Source: Todiramphus chloris collaris (lineage: Eukaryota; Chordata; Aves; Coraciiformes; Alcedinidae). From it: 64,000 nucleotides of DNA. Each line of letters begins with the position of its first letter. The first letter of the stretch is position 1. The position numbers and the translations under genes were made by a program. The notes under the pieces are model-generated. The model saw only the letters and a list, made by a program, of their open reading frames with translations. It did not search any database and was not told where the DNA came from. The stretch is from positions 1,104,285 to 1,168,284 of the forward strand of contig JANVCC010000270.1 in the NCBI GenBank assembly GCA_025345505.1, written 5' to 3'. Below are positions 1 to 11,829 of this stretch, one piece after another.

Positions 1-2354
1 TCAGCCAGCCACGGTGCTAGAGCTCATCCCCACCCAGCCCTGCCCGGCCCCGCTGCCGCTCGCTCGGCAGCTCAAGGGCAGCAAGCACAGGCTGCAAGAG
101 ATGCTCTCGGGACACCAAAATCCACGTGTGGACCTTCCAATTCCCCCGGCTCAGCAGAGCATCTTTCAGCGACCGCAGCGATTTCCCCAGTCGCTGCAAA
201 AGCCCCATTAAAGCCTCGCCAGCTCTCGCAGGGCAGTTTGGAAGGCGGGCTGAATGTGGCCATTGTGCCGGGGCCTCCCTGCAGCTTCATTAACAGCTCA
301 CACCAGGACCCACACAGCCAGCCCCCGACACGGAAAATCCCTCCCCGAGCTGGCTCCGGGGCAACAAAAGCCTGGCTCCTTCCCATCGGCGCTTGCTACG
401 GCTAAACTGTGCTCCCGAGAAGGACCCGAGGTGAGTTTGAAAAGCTGCTGCAGGAGGACAGCGAGCAAGATGAAACAGGAAAAGGCAACAACAAGGACGG
501 CTCTGTCATTATGGGTCAAGTGGCTTCAGATTTGGAAGGGGTGGGGGGAACCAACTAAACCCCCTCCCCAAACAAAGAAGTTTCCCCATATGCTGTCTGT
601 AATTCGAGCGGGCGTTGCTCTGTCCAGCGCCATCAAAACCTGGCAGAAGGTGGCTTGAAAATACATTTTAGTCTGCATCCTGACATTTTTTTTTTTAATA
701 TTTGACCATACTGCAAATATGAAAACAGGAAGAAAAAAACCCAAACAAAACAAACTGAAAATCCTGCCAGGGATTTTTTGCCGTTCACACACACATCAGG
801 AAAAGGGAGCAGGGCAATGAGGGGCAGAACCCTCATCATCTTCACAGAGGTTTTGCAGGGGTCACGGGGCACCATTTGTGCAGCCCCAGCATTCACTCTG
901 CCTCCCTTTTCCTTAAGGTTCCTCAAGATCCAACCAAAAGCACGTGGAGATGTTCTGAAATACCAAAGGGCATCCAAGGCAGCATTTTGGAGAAGGGGTT
1001 TGGGGCTGCTGTTTAATCTCCTCGCCACGCACGCTGCCGTTCCCCGCGGGGACACGTTATCAAATACAGTCACAAAGTCAGAGAGCTTGGAAGAAAAGGC
1101 CAGGGACCAAGGAGACTGGCTACTCAGCTGACAGCTCTGCTATAACACTTCTGCAAAGTTGTTGAAAAGGCATATAATTTGGAGGAGGAAAAAAAGAAAA
1201 AAGAGAGAGAAAAGAAAAAAGCATCCTCTTCTCCGTGCCCTCTCCCCACAGCACCTACATTCCTGGGAAATGCAGGAAGTCCAGTCCAGGTGGACTCCTG
1301 AAGGGCTGTGGCGTTGCTGAGAGCGTAATCCAGAACACAAAAGCACAGCCTTTGTGCTGTGGAAGGTAGCAGAGAATGCATAAATCCATACAAACAACCT
1401 GACTGTACCGAGGCGCTTTATGGGAAGCTCTCCAGCGAAGGTCACCCCCTGGATTCTGCCAGGGCCCAGGATGAAAGTGTTCCTCTTTAGAAAAACCCCA
1501 AACTCTGCTAAGCCAGATCTGGGTGCCGAGAGAAAGATGACTGATAGCTTCCCTGCCCTGGCACTGGTGCTGCTGCAGGAGCAGCAGACTCCTGGAGCAC
1601 CCGAGAGGCTTCCAAGGCGATTTGCAATGCGCCAAAAGCATTTAACACCCCACGGCCTCCTTCCACCCAGGCACCTCTGCAGCTGGCCTGGCCACCCTGT
1701 CCTATGGGGGCAGGGACTGCCCACGCTCAGGGCCAACTCTGCACACCACAGAGTTTCTCTTTTCACACCAAGCTGCGGACTCACATGGTCACTGCCTGTG
1801 CAAGGGAAGCCACGACACGGTTTGACCACACCATCGGCTTCAGCTCGGTACTTAGGACCGTGCTCTGCCCTGCAAACAAATGCAAGTCCCCTGATGCCTG
1901 GTCTGCTGAAAACCACCAGAAAAGGATCATCAAAGGCTGTCCCAGGCTGCCCAGGGCAAGGGTGGAGGTCCCCATGATCCCTGGAGGGGTTTCCAAGTCT
2001 CCCATGGAGATGTGGTGCTGAGGGACAGGGGGCAGTGGTGCCCTGGCAGCGCTGGGTTAATGGTTGGGCTCGATGAGCTTAAAGGTCTCTTCCAACCAAA
2101 ACAATTCCGTGATTCTATAAGATTCTCCGATAGGACACAAGGTGGAGCCCTCGAAACAAAGCTTCTGTCTATAGACAGACACTTAGGGAGACAGATGGCA
2201 GAGACATTAAAGAGCATCCCACAAATTGCTGCAAGGTCTCCAATTAGGGGGGATCTCCCCTCCCATACGATGTGTTCAGTTACACACTGGTTATCAATTA
2301 AACGAGGGGAATTCCAACCCCATCCCTAGAAGGAGCAGGGCTTCAGGGTCTCAC
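1..2354 (-). other. SLC22A23 intron 9 (partial)
   Basis: This is non-coding sequence following exon 9. The first 450 bases are GC-rich but I see no exon there. No frame gives the expected TM11-TM12 and C-terminal tail. A 258-codon minus-strand open frame at 1140-1916 has no recognisable domain and overlaps low-complexity A-rich sequence. A CR1 fragment occupies about 1935-2129. The remainder has no feature I can name. Confidence 0.85.
1935..2129 (+). mobile_element. CR1 LINE fragment, 3' end
   Basis: It carries the bird CR1 3' signature: ctgcccagggca, tccctggaggggtttccaag, gtggtgctgaggga, tgccctggcagcgctggg, ggtctcttccaacc and a gattctat-like tail. It is 5'-truncated as is usual for CR1, and has no coding capacity. 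Confidence 0.9.
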
Positions 2355-2478
2355 CTGATGACTGTGGGTGTGATTTCAGCACAGAAGAACACGCTGAGGC
2401 TCCCAACGGCGTGTGAAGAAAACATACCCACGATGGAGAAGGCGGTGGAGAACTTGTCCTTGACGCTGTCACTCATAC
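2355..2478 (-). CDS. SLC22A23: SLC22A23 coding exon 9
   Basis: This 124-nt exon encodes 40 full residues and split codons at both ends. It starts MSDSVKDKFS, an extracellular segment, then gives TM10 (TAFSIVGMFSSHAVGSLSVFF) and the conserved CAEITPTVI segment, corresponding to the AEIxPTxxR signature that ends this helix in the SLC22 family. The donor reads cag|gtgaga, and the acceptor ggcag is preceded by tctt. The trailing ag needs one base from the next exon to complete Arg. The expected next residues (CGGLGL...) are not found between 1 and 2354, so the last coding exon must lie to the left of the window. Confidence 0.96.
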
Positions 2479-4026
2479 CTGCCAAGACAAGCGTGTTAAA
2501 AAGTAAGAACGAGGCCAAACTTCCACGGAAGAAAACAAGAAAACAGGTTTAAGGTACTCATTCTCCCTACACAAGGATTTGAGTCATTTTGGTAATACTA
2601 ATTTAAAACTGGTGTTTATAAAATCCCCTCCTCAGGCGCTTGAGACACGAACACGCGTAAAAACAACCATGATGCCACGCCACAAATGGCAGCCAGCTCT
2701 GAATTATTTATGCCCAGCCGCCACAAAAAAGGTAAAACACAGGAAAAAAATACATCTCTGGGCAGTCTTCTAGGCACCAGCCACTTCCCTCCCACGGCTG
2801 ACAGACAAGCGGAGGCAGAGAGCGTTGGTCGCGCTGCCAAGCACCTGGTGCAGCTCGCTGGCTCTGGCACCGCAGAGGCTCACGGGGCAAGAGGGGACGA
2901 AAATAAAAGTGCTCCCATCTCCGTGCCGAGCCCCTGCACGTGATCAGTCTGTGGGCTCTGGCACACCCCGCAGCGCGACAGCCTTCGCTGGCAGCTCCGG
3001 CTGAGAAAAGCCGGCGCCAAGGACAGCGAACGGCTCCCCTAAGTCACCCTGCTTGCAGTCGCTGCGTGGCCAGATGGCAGCGAGGTGCCCGGGAGCCCAC
3101 GGCGTCTGGCACGCACAGGGAGGAACTCCAGGAAAGCCAAAGAAAGCTAAAGGGAACTGTCTCCTGGCCCTCGCGGGATCCCTGCTTGCCACCATCTGAG
3201 GTATCTGATCCAGGGCTCCACAAGCTCACGTGGTCCTTCCTGGCCAGCGAGGAGGTCACGTTACCGGCAGAGACTACAAGGAGAACACATTGTGCCTACC
3301 AGGGGTGATGGGGAAAGGACTGGAGCTTTGCAGCCAACACTCCCACCTTCCTCCAGCCACGTCATAGAACGGTCTGGGTGGGAAGGGACCTTTCGAGGAC
3401 ATCCAGTGCCACCCTCCTGCAGGGAGCAGGGCCATCTGCAGCTAGAGCAGGGTGCTCAGAGCCCCGGGCAACCTCCCCTGCAATGGTGCCAGGGATGGGG
3501 CAGCCACCACCTCTCTGGGCAGCCTGGCACAGCCTCTCACCATCCTCAGCATCAACAATTTCTCCTTCTCTCCAGTCTAAGTCTCCCTTTTAGTTTAAAC
3601 CATCATCCCTTGTCCTGTCCCAAGAGACCCTGCCCAAAAGTCCCTATTGAATATGAAGTATTTGCTTAGGTGCCTGAGGAAGTATTTCCTAAGGTGGTGT
3701 CTAAGTCAGAAGGGACTTTGGCATCTCAGATCTTTCTGGAAAGACCAAACTGGGAATGTTGCTTCTGAGAAGGAGACTTTCTGAGAAAGCCTTGCCCCAT
3801 ATCTAAAAATAAGTCCTGGGGACACAGAGGTGGGTCTGGCTGTGTGGAGGGGATGCTACACCAAGGGACTGCACGGGAATGAATGAGCAGGGTCCCATGG
3901 CACTGTGCAGAACCGGGCTTTCCCCTGCACCCCTCTGCTCTGGGTGCCTTGGCCCTGGCCTTTTGCATCCCCCCGCTCCCGGGAAGCGTGTCCTGCCTGA
4001 GGCAGGCTCCGTGGAACAAGCCCTAC
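2479..4026 (-). other. SLC22A23 intron 8
   Basis: This 1,548-bp intron lies between the microexon and exon 9. It holds one CR1 fragment in minus orientation (about 3362-3645). The rest is unique sequence with no supportable feature. Confidence 0.85.
3362..3645 (-). mobile_element. CR1 LINE fragment
   Basis: The plus strand starts with a tcatagaa-like reversed tail and carries the CR1 blocks ctgcagggagcagggccatc, tggtgccagggatggggcag and cacctctctgggcagcctgg. It is therefore in minus orientation. A 54-base core is identical by eye to the copies at 32.4 and 41.6 kb. Confidence 0.9.
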
Positions 4027-4059
4027 CTGAGTCTGGAAGTTGACTGTATTTTCCGATCA
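4027..4059 (-). CDS. SLC22A23: SLC22A23 coding exon 8, 33-nt microexon
   Basis: This 33-nt exon supplies the codons for IGKYSQLPDS plus split Leu and Gly codons, exactly the extracellular TM9-TM10 linker expected between exons 7 and 9 (human, from memory, IGKYSQHPDS). It is flanked by ag on the acceptor side (ggatccag) and a donor gtaggg, which departs from the gtragt consensus of the other exons. The polypyrimidine tract is weak and interrupted by purines. Length is a multiple of three, so skipping would keep the frame. It was found by looking for the missing linker in the 2.75 kb between exons 7 and 9. Nothing else there fits. Confidence 0.93.
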
Positions 4060-5233
4060 CTGGATCCAAGACCACAGCAGTTGGAGCATGACAAAAATAA
4101 GAGGGAAAGGGAGGGAAAACAAGAGCATAGTGTTGTTAGATATTTACTTCTCCAAAGGAAAAAAAATAAGTAAATGGCACATGCCACCCAAGCCCCCCGT
4201 CCCCTTCTCCTTTCCCATGCCATGACTGGCACATCTTCCAGTGGCCACCAGACAGGACATGCCTCTTCCAGGCCCCTTTCAGCACTCTAATGAGACAGCG
4301 ATAACCAATGCAGCAGAAAAGCATTTTTAAGAGCCCCAGAATTACCACTCGGATTAACACAAAGGCCTCTTTGTAATTAACGAAGGGGGAGAAGAGAAAC
4401 CGCCCTTGTGCTGCAGCCCCAAGGGAGAGCAGAAGCCTGGGCATCAGCTGGTGGGAGACCCGCTCCTCGCCGACGTCCCAGGGTCTGGAGGAAGCGCTGA
4501 GCACAACAAGCCTCAAGGTCCACCATGGGTCTGCTGCTGCTGGGGAATCCCCCTCTCCATCCTTCTCGAATTCTGATTGCGTTTGCTAATTACACGCAGA
4601 TTACGCTAAGCTAAACCATGCAGGAGGCTGCAGCTCATTTTGTATTCAGCAGGGGCACTGCTGACGAGCTCTTCTGAGGAACAAGACGGGGCATGGTCTA
4701 GAGCAGGAGGAGACAAGCTGCTCCCCTCACAAAGAGGGGGCAAGGGCAGGGCAGGGCAGGGATGGCTGATGGGCACACAGCACAGAGAGAAGTGGAGGTG
4801 CAAACACAACAGCAAGCACCTACAGCCCATGGCTGCTCTCAGCTTTAGCAACTTTGCCCACAAAACCACCTAAACCCATCGTGGAAAAGGTGGCAGTGAT
4901 TCCTCCAGGGTGTTCCTCCCCACCTCCCTCCCCCCTTTGTTGTTGAAAAACCACAACCAGATTTTCATGGCTCTGGAGCAGACTTTCATGGTTCTGGCCT
5001 ATTTTCTCTCCACTAAGCAACAGCATCTTCATTACCTCAACAGCATCAACATCTAACAGTCTTAAAAAAAAACCTCAAAAAAAAGAAATCAGACAAATCT
5101 AGCGTAGGGAGACCCTATGCTTTGGCTACTTAAACCAAGGGCCCTGAGAAAGGCAAGGGAGATGCCAATATCTCCTGGTGCCTCATCGGCAGGTCAAACG
5201 CGTGGTCCTGGAAAGCTCTTGTCTCAGACTCAC
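4060..5233 (-). other. SLC22A23 intron 7
   Basis: This 1,174-bp intron lies between exon 7 and the microexon. No repeat or RNA gene was recognised. A short homopurine/homopyrimidine stretch near 4895-4940 is the only compositional oddity. Confidence 0.85.
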
Positions 5234-5466
5234 AGTTGAGAAGGCCCAGCTGCAGGAGCGACGCCAGGGCTGTAAGGATCATGAAAAGCAGGAGCCCTCC
5301 TCTCCTCCCCAGGAACCCCACCACGGGGCACATGGCCAGGCAGGAGGCCAGCGCGATGCCGGCCATGGTGTAGTAGTCCGCGTAGAAGTTGTGGGTAATC
5401 GCCATCTTCACCTCGTGCCCCATCATGCTTTTGGCAAAGCAGTGGTGTATGCCGTAACCCGTCAGC
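5234..5466 (-). CDS. SLC22A23: SLC22A23 coding exon 7
   Basis: This is the largest exon in the window (233 nt, 77 full residues). It gives the rest of TM7 and its exit (LTGYGIHHCFAKSMMGHEVK), an extracellular stretch ending in FYADYYT, TM8 (MAGIALASCLAMCPVVGFL), the cytosolic GRRGG repeat of motif A in the C-terminal half, and TM9 (LLLFMILTALASLLQLGLLN). The acceptor is cgcag and the donor gtgagt. The donor leaves one base (t) for the next codon. Compared with the human sequence as I recall it, the region after helix 7 and the end of TM8 (here CPVVGF) are less conserved. A read-through frame continues past both splice sites for some distance and should not be taken as coding. Confidence 0.96.
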
Positions 5467-6085
5467 CTGCGGAGAGAGGAGAGGGCAGGAGGAGCTCGGT
5501 GCTGAGAAGGCAGCCACAAGATGCCACCTAATTCGGTCTTGGAACACGAGAACGCGGGAGGAATTTCTTCTGCTGCAGGAAGGCAGGCTGGGGAGTCTTT
5601 CTCTGGAGAGATTGCTGCCTGGGTGTGGGGATCCTGGGCCCCCTGCTCTGGGTGACCCTGCTGGAGCAAGGGGGGCTGAACCACATGATCCCCACCTCCC
5701 ATTTGACAATAAGTAAAAAAAATTAAAATCACAAAAGGCATTTAAATGGGCATTTAATAAGACCGAAAAATTTGAAAATCCTCTGTAACCACCCTCCCAG
5801 AAGCAGGGTTTGGTTAGAGGGTGAATCTGCAGCCCATCTATTTCCTCTTTACAAGGTGCTCGGCTCTGGACAGAAGACACGTGGTGCTGCTCCCTGGAAC
5901 AGCCAAGGAGTTCCTCCACGTTTGCAAAAGAAATAAAATAACTCCCTGCAACAGCTGGCGTCTCTCCAGACCATTTATAGGGAAGGGCCCCACACCAGGG
6001 AACAGAGGAGCTCCCCATCATCTCCCACGACTGCTTCCAATTCACCAGCCACGGAAGTGTTCGAGCAGAAGGAGATCGGACTTAC
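5467..6085 (-). other. SLC22A23 intron 6
   Basis: This 619-bp intron is the shortest in the window. Nothing recognisable lies inside it. A long open frame runs through exon 7 and this intron but has no homology beyond the exon part. Confidence 0.85.
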
Positions 6086-6188
6086 GAGTTCACACACAAT
6101 ACCACGATGTTTTTCCACAGGTTCCTGGTCCCCACCACTTTAACAATGCAGACTTTCTTCGGTCTCCTGGCGATCTCCTTTTCCAACT
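6086..6188 (-). CDS. SLC22A23: SLC22A23 coding exon 6
   Basis: This 103-nt exon encodes 33 full residues plus split codons at both ends (Glu at the start, Ser at the end). It reads LEKEIARRPKK, the basic second half of the central cytosolic loop, then VCIVKVVGTRNLWKN leading into the beginning of TM7 (IVVLCVN). The acceptor is cccag and the donor gtaagt. It is only 619 bp from exon 7. The match to remembered SLC22A23 is close, with one or two substitutions in the acidic-basic helix. Confidence 0.96.
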
Positions 6189-7237
6189 CTGGGATAAAAA
6201 CAAACCAAAATTATACTTTCACTGGGGAGGTCAAGGAGGAGAAGCTTCACTTGTGAGCTACAGATATTCTAGGGGATGCTCTGGAGAGCAGGACACTATC
6301 GATTTCATTGACAGCAGCTACAAAACTGCTAAAGAACCTTCCTATGGTGCCCCTCAGGTTCCTCATTTTCTTCTAAACCCTCCTTAACTGTCTTGGGGCT
6401 GAAGAACTGCCCAAGAACTCCTTGACACCCCAAACCTTCTCCCAGTTTAAAACACGTATGTGAAATGGGGGCAGTTTGGAGCTTGATCCCAGCAAGCATG
6501 ACGTAACATTTCCTGAAGAACATCAGGATTCTGTGAATGTTTAACCCCTCTGCTTGTGCAGTTACAAGACCTGCTGCCTTTCCCGTGGAGAGGACTGGAG
6601 CTCAAACTCCTTTTTCTCGGGAATCTTTTGAGGTTTGTTCAAATCCAGGTTTCAGAAAGAAGCATCTAGGCTGCTCTGTCAGCTCATCCTCCCCCCGACA
6701 TTTCCAATATTTAAAGTTATTCTGATGGATACACTTCCTTAAAGAAAACCCCTTGGGCATCATCAGCTGTGATGTCTTTGTGCTGCGGAACTACAGCCTC
6801 AAAGCTCCTTGAAGTGCTGGGCAGCTGCAAGGTAACTTTTCTTTGCAGTGCTCTAGCAGCTCGCAAGCTCTGCAGGGACTACGTTCTCGTTCGCACGGGA
6901 CAAACCAAAGGGAGCTGCTGAACTCCCAGGCCAGAGCTCCAGCACCGACCTAAGCGTGCCAACAAAACCACTGCTTCCAAGCCATGGGACCCACGAGAGA
7001 GCTGCAAGGGCACAGAAGCAGCTACAGGGAAGCCTGCCGGTAGCGATGCGCTCCCAAGAGCGGGGATGGGAGTGTTGCTTCGGGGGAAGGATGCTCGCCA
7101 GGCTGGCTGTGCTGGGGCCATGCCCACCAGATCAGCCCCAGCGTCCCGAGCCAGCCCCACCACAGAGATCTCTTGAAGAGATGCAAGGCAGGAAAATAAC
7201 AGCAAGCTGGGATGGGGAGTGGTAGGAAATAGGAGCT

Positions 7238-7278
7238 AAATCACCTGAATTTACAAAAATCACCTGAATTTACAAAAA
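7238..7278. repeat. Two-copy tandem duplication, 19-bp period
   Basis: The block tcacctgaatttacaaa occurs at 7241 and again at 7260, joined head to tail. Confidence 0.9.
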
Positions 7279-8151
7279 ACCAGTTTGTCTGCTGTTGTAC
7301 GACAACCGTATCATAAAAATAATAAATCAGAGACGTTATTTGTATGCAAGTAGTTGAGCTATTCACTGCTCACGGGTCACTCCTGGTTTTCTCTCTAGAG
7401 TGACTGCAGGGAACGCTCCGGAGAAAAGCACATTTTACATTAATGATTGTGCTTAGGCAGAATATTGCCCTGCTACTTCTCTTACTGCCTGATAATAGCA
7501 ATTTCTCCCCAGAATCTACGCAGCATGAAGCTCACGTAAGCACAAAACCAGAGGTGGAGCAGAAGAGGAAATCAGTCAAGTTAATATTTGTGCTACAGGA
7601 GCACTCCGCAATGGATCAGGGCTGTGTTAAAAAAAATAAGCAATAATAATAATTAAAAAGGATAGTACCTAATCTCACAGAGCAAGGTCAAAATGGCTTT
7701 TGTAGCAAGATTCCAGAAAGGAGAAAGTAGGAATAAAATAATTCAGAACAACTGAAGCAGTTAGATAAAACTTAAATCATAAAACCTACAACTGAGCCCA
7801 AGCCAGACCTAGAGTGGAAGAAGTCCAAGCGAGCAGCAGCAGCAGCACAAGGTTGTGAAAAGCTGTTGGTGACTGTTCACTAGTTCAGCTGACAGACAAC
7901 AACAAAACTCATCACCTAAACAACACACGGTGCACAGAATTATGTGGACATGACAGCTCACTCAAGCTGTCCAAGAATGACCACGTCTGTCCCATCAGAG
8001 CAAAATATGTCCTCTGTCAGCAGAGGACAGTCTCTGACGACGTATTCTTTCGATTTTCTTAATTTCCTTTTTTTATTTTTTCTCAAAGTAAGTTTAACTT
8101 TTTTCTTTGGAAGGAGGAAGTAGACTTATTTTTTTGTCAATATGAGCTTTA

Positions 8152-8230
8152 TTGATCCACAACTTAATAAAATTAAGAGAGGTAGCTCTAACCAAGCTAC
8201 CTCTCTTAATTTTATTAAGTTGTGGATCAA
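8152..8230. repeat. Perfect 36-bp inverted repeat with 7-nt loop
   Basis: Left arm 8152-8187 and right arm 8195-8230 are exact reverse complements. The spacer ctaacca lies at 8188-8194. Pairing stops at once outside the arms. The arms are AT-rich and contain ttaataaaattaagagagg. No direct repeats or terminal motifs of a known transposon are visible. Confidence 0.97.
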
Positions 8231-11228
8231 GTTGTAGTCACTTCTCTTCAGAGCCAAACCTGATTTTGCCCTCCACTCCTGCTCTATTTATACATTAGGG
8301 GTTGCCACAGTCCGCATGGTCTTTATTTATTGTCAAGCATCCTTCTTTTGTGCACTCGGGCCCCATCTTAACCTTTCTTATAAACTGGTCCTTCCAAACT
8401 AATTCTCAGTGTTGTTCTCTGCTCACCTCCTTCAGGTGAATGATTCTCCCCGAGTCTCCAGCACTTTCTGGTGACTGTCTCCTTTCTTTATTTCTATACG
8501 CACCAGTCAGATGCTCACCCAAAACCCCACCCTACTGTAAAAATCAATCAATTCTAATAATGAAAATACCATTCAAATAACAACAAATAAGCCGTGTGAC
8601 TTGCAAACAGTCATGGGCCACAGCCCTGGCTCTCGTCTGCATGAGCATCAGGAGAGTGGCAGCTCTTGGGCCGCCTGGACTTCCTTGGTCAGCAGTAAGA
8701 TCTTCAAGGAGAAGTCAAGACAATGCCTATTAAAACCCCATGGCACCAACTGTTGTGCCCTCGCAGTTACTGGAGTGATGCCAGGAAAGCTCCCCCTATC
8801 CCCAGTTTATTCTTTGCTTTTGCACTGCAGCCACCAGTTCAGAAGGAATTTGCACTAAACGGTTCAGGTCTGATTTACCAGAAGGGCGAGAGTGGAAAAT
8901 AAGAAGTATTTTTTATCCCTTTACTCAGAGGCCCACTATGAGTTTTCCCATAGCCTGAAGCCCACACACACTCTAGGCTTCCTATTCAGGGACTCGGTAG
9001 GAAAACTGTCAACAAGCTAACTCTTTATATCTCAGTGGAAATTAAAACTATTCATTGGGAAACTTTAAAAGTCTCACGGGGAGGGGAACCCTACCAGCTT
9101 CCAGCTCCCGGCGCTGCTGAATTCTCGTGGGATCCTCTGCATTTCAGGAGCATGGCTTTCAAAAACTCAGAAAGTACCTTTAAAGCCTCCAAACGAAGCC
9201 ACCCATCTCTGCGGCGCTTGGCAGAGGCAAAATAGGCAAAGCTCAGATCCAGCCACCGAAAAAGGAGGTTCAAAATGACAAGTGCCCCGTGGTGATGGGC
9301 TTCTGCTGGATTTTTCTGGCTGCTAAACGATACTGTCAGGAGCTCTTTGAATGCAAAAAGAGCTACGGAGGCCCAGCACAGAGGCTCAATCAATCCCCCG
9401 AGCACGACAGCTCTGCAGCAGGAGGTAGCTCAGCCCAAAATGCTGCACTGAAGGAAACTACTCTCAGCCATGCCGAGTTACTGGCACATGGGGTTATTTA
9501 CACCTTCCAGGATTTCTGTCTCCAGGAACAACCACTGTGCTTGTTTATTTACGTGGTTTGATCATGGACGACCAGCAGCCTGATCCACTGCAGTTTTTAA
9601 AAGCCTCATGGTGAAGGAAGCTTGAAGGCCACCAAGTCACATACAGAAATGATGAGGTGGGGAAGGAGCTGACTGATGGCCAGACAGCAAAAAGGGATAG
9701 AAAAAGAGAAATCATAAGGGGGTGGCAGGAGGCTAGTTGTGGGGTGACCCTGCTTATTCTAAAAAAATGAAAATCTCGTTTAATAACTTCACTAAGGAGC
9801 TTGGCACGGACCTTAGGAACACACCAGTGCAGTCTGCTGGTGACCAAGCAAGGTGCTGCCAGCAGCAGAGCACAGGAACGGGATGTTAGAGGGAACTGAG
9901 CTTGAGGCTCTGTGTGGCAAAAGCAAATGCAAAATACCAGGTAAAATTCCCAGGGACCAATGGGAAATGCTTCTGCTGGAAGAGAAGCTTTAGGGAATAT
10001 CATGTTGGACTGGGTGTACAGTACTTGAACACAAGTGACTATAAGGCACCGGTTTATTGCATCCATGAGGTATTTGGAAGTCAGACAATGATATACTGGT
10101 GGTCTCTTACAAATGTGGACATCAATATTTGAGGAACAAAAGTTCTGGCAAGCCTATTTATAAAGGAGAGGAGACAGAGAAGACCTTCAGCTCAGCAAAG
10201 GAATGGGGCTGCTGTCTGCTTACATAGCAAGGGGAAAGAGAAAAGAGATTTAAGATAAAGATAGTCACAGACAGGAGCAAATGGGAAGAGGGGGGAAAAA
10301 AAAGAGAGACAAAGAACCTGGACAGCTGCAGTGTATTTGAACCAAATGCTAAAACGAACCCCAGGCAGGACAAAAGCAATCGTGAGTCTGGAACAGCCTT
10401 CCAACAACAGTATGGGACAGAAATACTAACAGAATTTAAAATGAAGCTCATTTTGTGAGAGCAACTGTGTAACTCACTGGCTAGAACAGCAAAGGACTGA
10501 TGGCAATAATTTGTTTCAATCCTGTATTTCAAAAAGATGGGACAAGTCTGACATAAGGCTTTTGTTGCGATCTTCGATTGCTCACGTGCATTATGATACA
10601 GCACTTAACTAGATGATCACACATATTAGGTTTTTCCCCCCTGAGAATGCAAATGGGCAGCTATTGAGGATGTCTCCACCTTTCCCATCCAACAAGTGCC
10701 CCTCCACCTTACTATCCAAACCTTCCTGGGAGCACAAAACGACAGAGTTCCTCAGAGACATTCCTACAGCGCTGCCAGAATATTCGTGTGCTTCATAAAT
10801 ACCAACGAAATTATCTCCACCACCTTCTTGTAAGAAAAGGACAAAGATTACTCCTGTTTTGCAGGCAGGGAGATAAAACAGAGGAATTGTGATGGGAATG
10901 AGAAAAATCACAGAGCAACACCCTTGAAGGTGCTGATAGGAGTGCTCCCGGCTTTCTGCAAGTCAAGCCCCAGAATTACACGCCAGAGACGGACACTGAA
11001 GTGACTGTGATTAGGGGCAGCACTGAAAGAGCCTGATTCCAGAGAAGTGTCCATCATTGGACAAGAACATCCCCGGCAGAGCTGGGAAACAAGTACAGCT
11101 CTTCAGGAGGCATTCAGCTCCACCTCCCCAAGACTGTCCTTCCTTCTGCAACCCTCAGCCTCATTCACTACACACCTTCCAAATTCTGCAACAAATGAGG
11201 AACAGACAACAGCTTCATTCCCACAGCA

Positions 11229-11264
11229 TCGTCCATCCTATGCACTGATTCGTCCATCCTATGC
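11229..11264. repeat. Two-copy 15-bp direct repeat, 21-bp period
   Basis: tcgtccatcctatgc occurs at 11229-11243 and 11250-11264 with a 6-bp spacer. Confidence 0.9.
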
Positions 11265-11829
11265 CCTGTGGAAAAAATAGGTCGTAATCATGTTATTAAA
11301 GGCTGTATCATCATGCCTTCATGCCAGGAGGCCAAGCAAGGGTTGCCCAGGCAACCTGACTTCTTGCAATCCCCAGAGCGTGACTCGCCAACGTTTACAT
11401 TCCTCTACCATTACCAACACCGAGAAAACCCCGACACAAAGCACACCTCCAACCCCAGCGCGTGAAGCCGTAGCTGGGCCAGGCTTTGGGCGCCTACACT
11501 CTGCTGCTGGAGCAATGGAGGAAGCCCCGGCGGGCAGAGCTGGTGAGGAGAGCAGGGCACGCTGCAGCAGGGGGGTCACAGCAGAGGAGCCCCGTGGCTC
11601 GTGCCCCGCGGAGCCGGCTCCTCCGGACGAGAGGTGGCACGGCGGACAAAGAGCCACTGTGCCAGCCGGGCACAGAGCGGCTGCCATGGGCTGGAGCGCG
11701 GCCAGACAGAGTCTGCGGAGGACTCGGCTGGGGAGAGAGAGTCATTCAAGCCTGAACAGTGGCTGACAGACCCCTCAGTCTTTTTGTCTTGTTTTTTTTT
11801 TCCTCCTCCACATTTTCCAGCATTCCAGC

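Noticed and set aside
1140-1916. 258-codon minus-strand open frame
   Set aside because: No domain or homology is recognised. It ends in phenylalanine- and serine-rich low complexity and sits in an intron.
1-2354. Possible last coding exon of SLC22A23
   Set aside because: No frame gives the expected residues after ITPTVIR, so the exon is placed outside the window.
5230-6045. 271-codon minus-strand open frame over exon 7 and intron 6
   Set aside because: Over exon 7 it is read in a frame different from the transporter, and it shows no known domain in the intron. The true coding part ends at canonical splice sites.
9545-10604. Minus-strand open frames of 173 and 148 codons that looked hydrophobic
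   Set aside because: The plus strand is purine-rich, which gives Phe/Leu/Ser-rich reverse translations. There is no transporter or retroelement motif.
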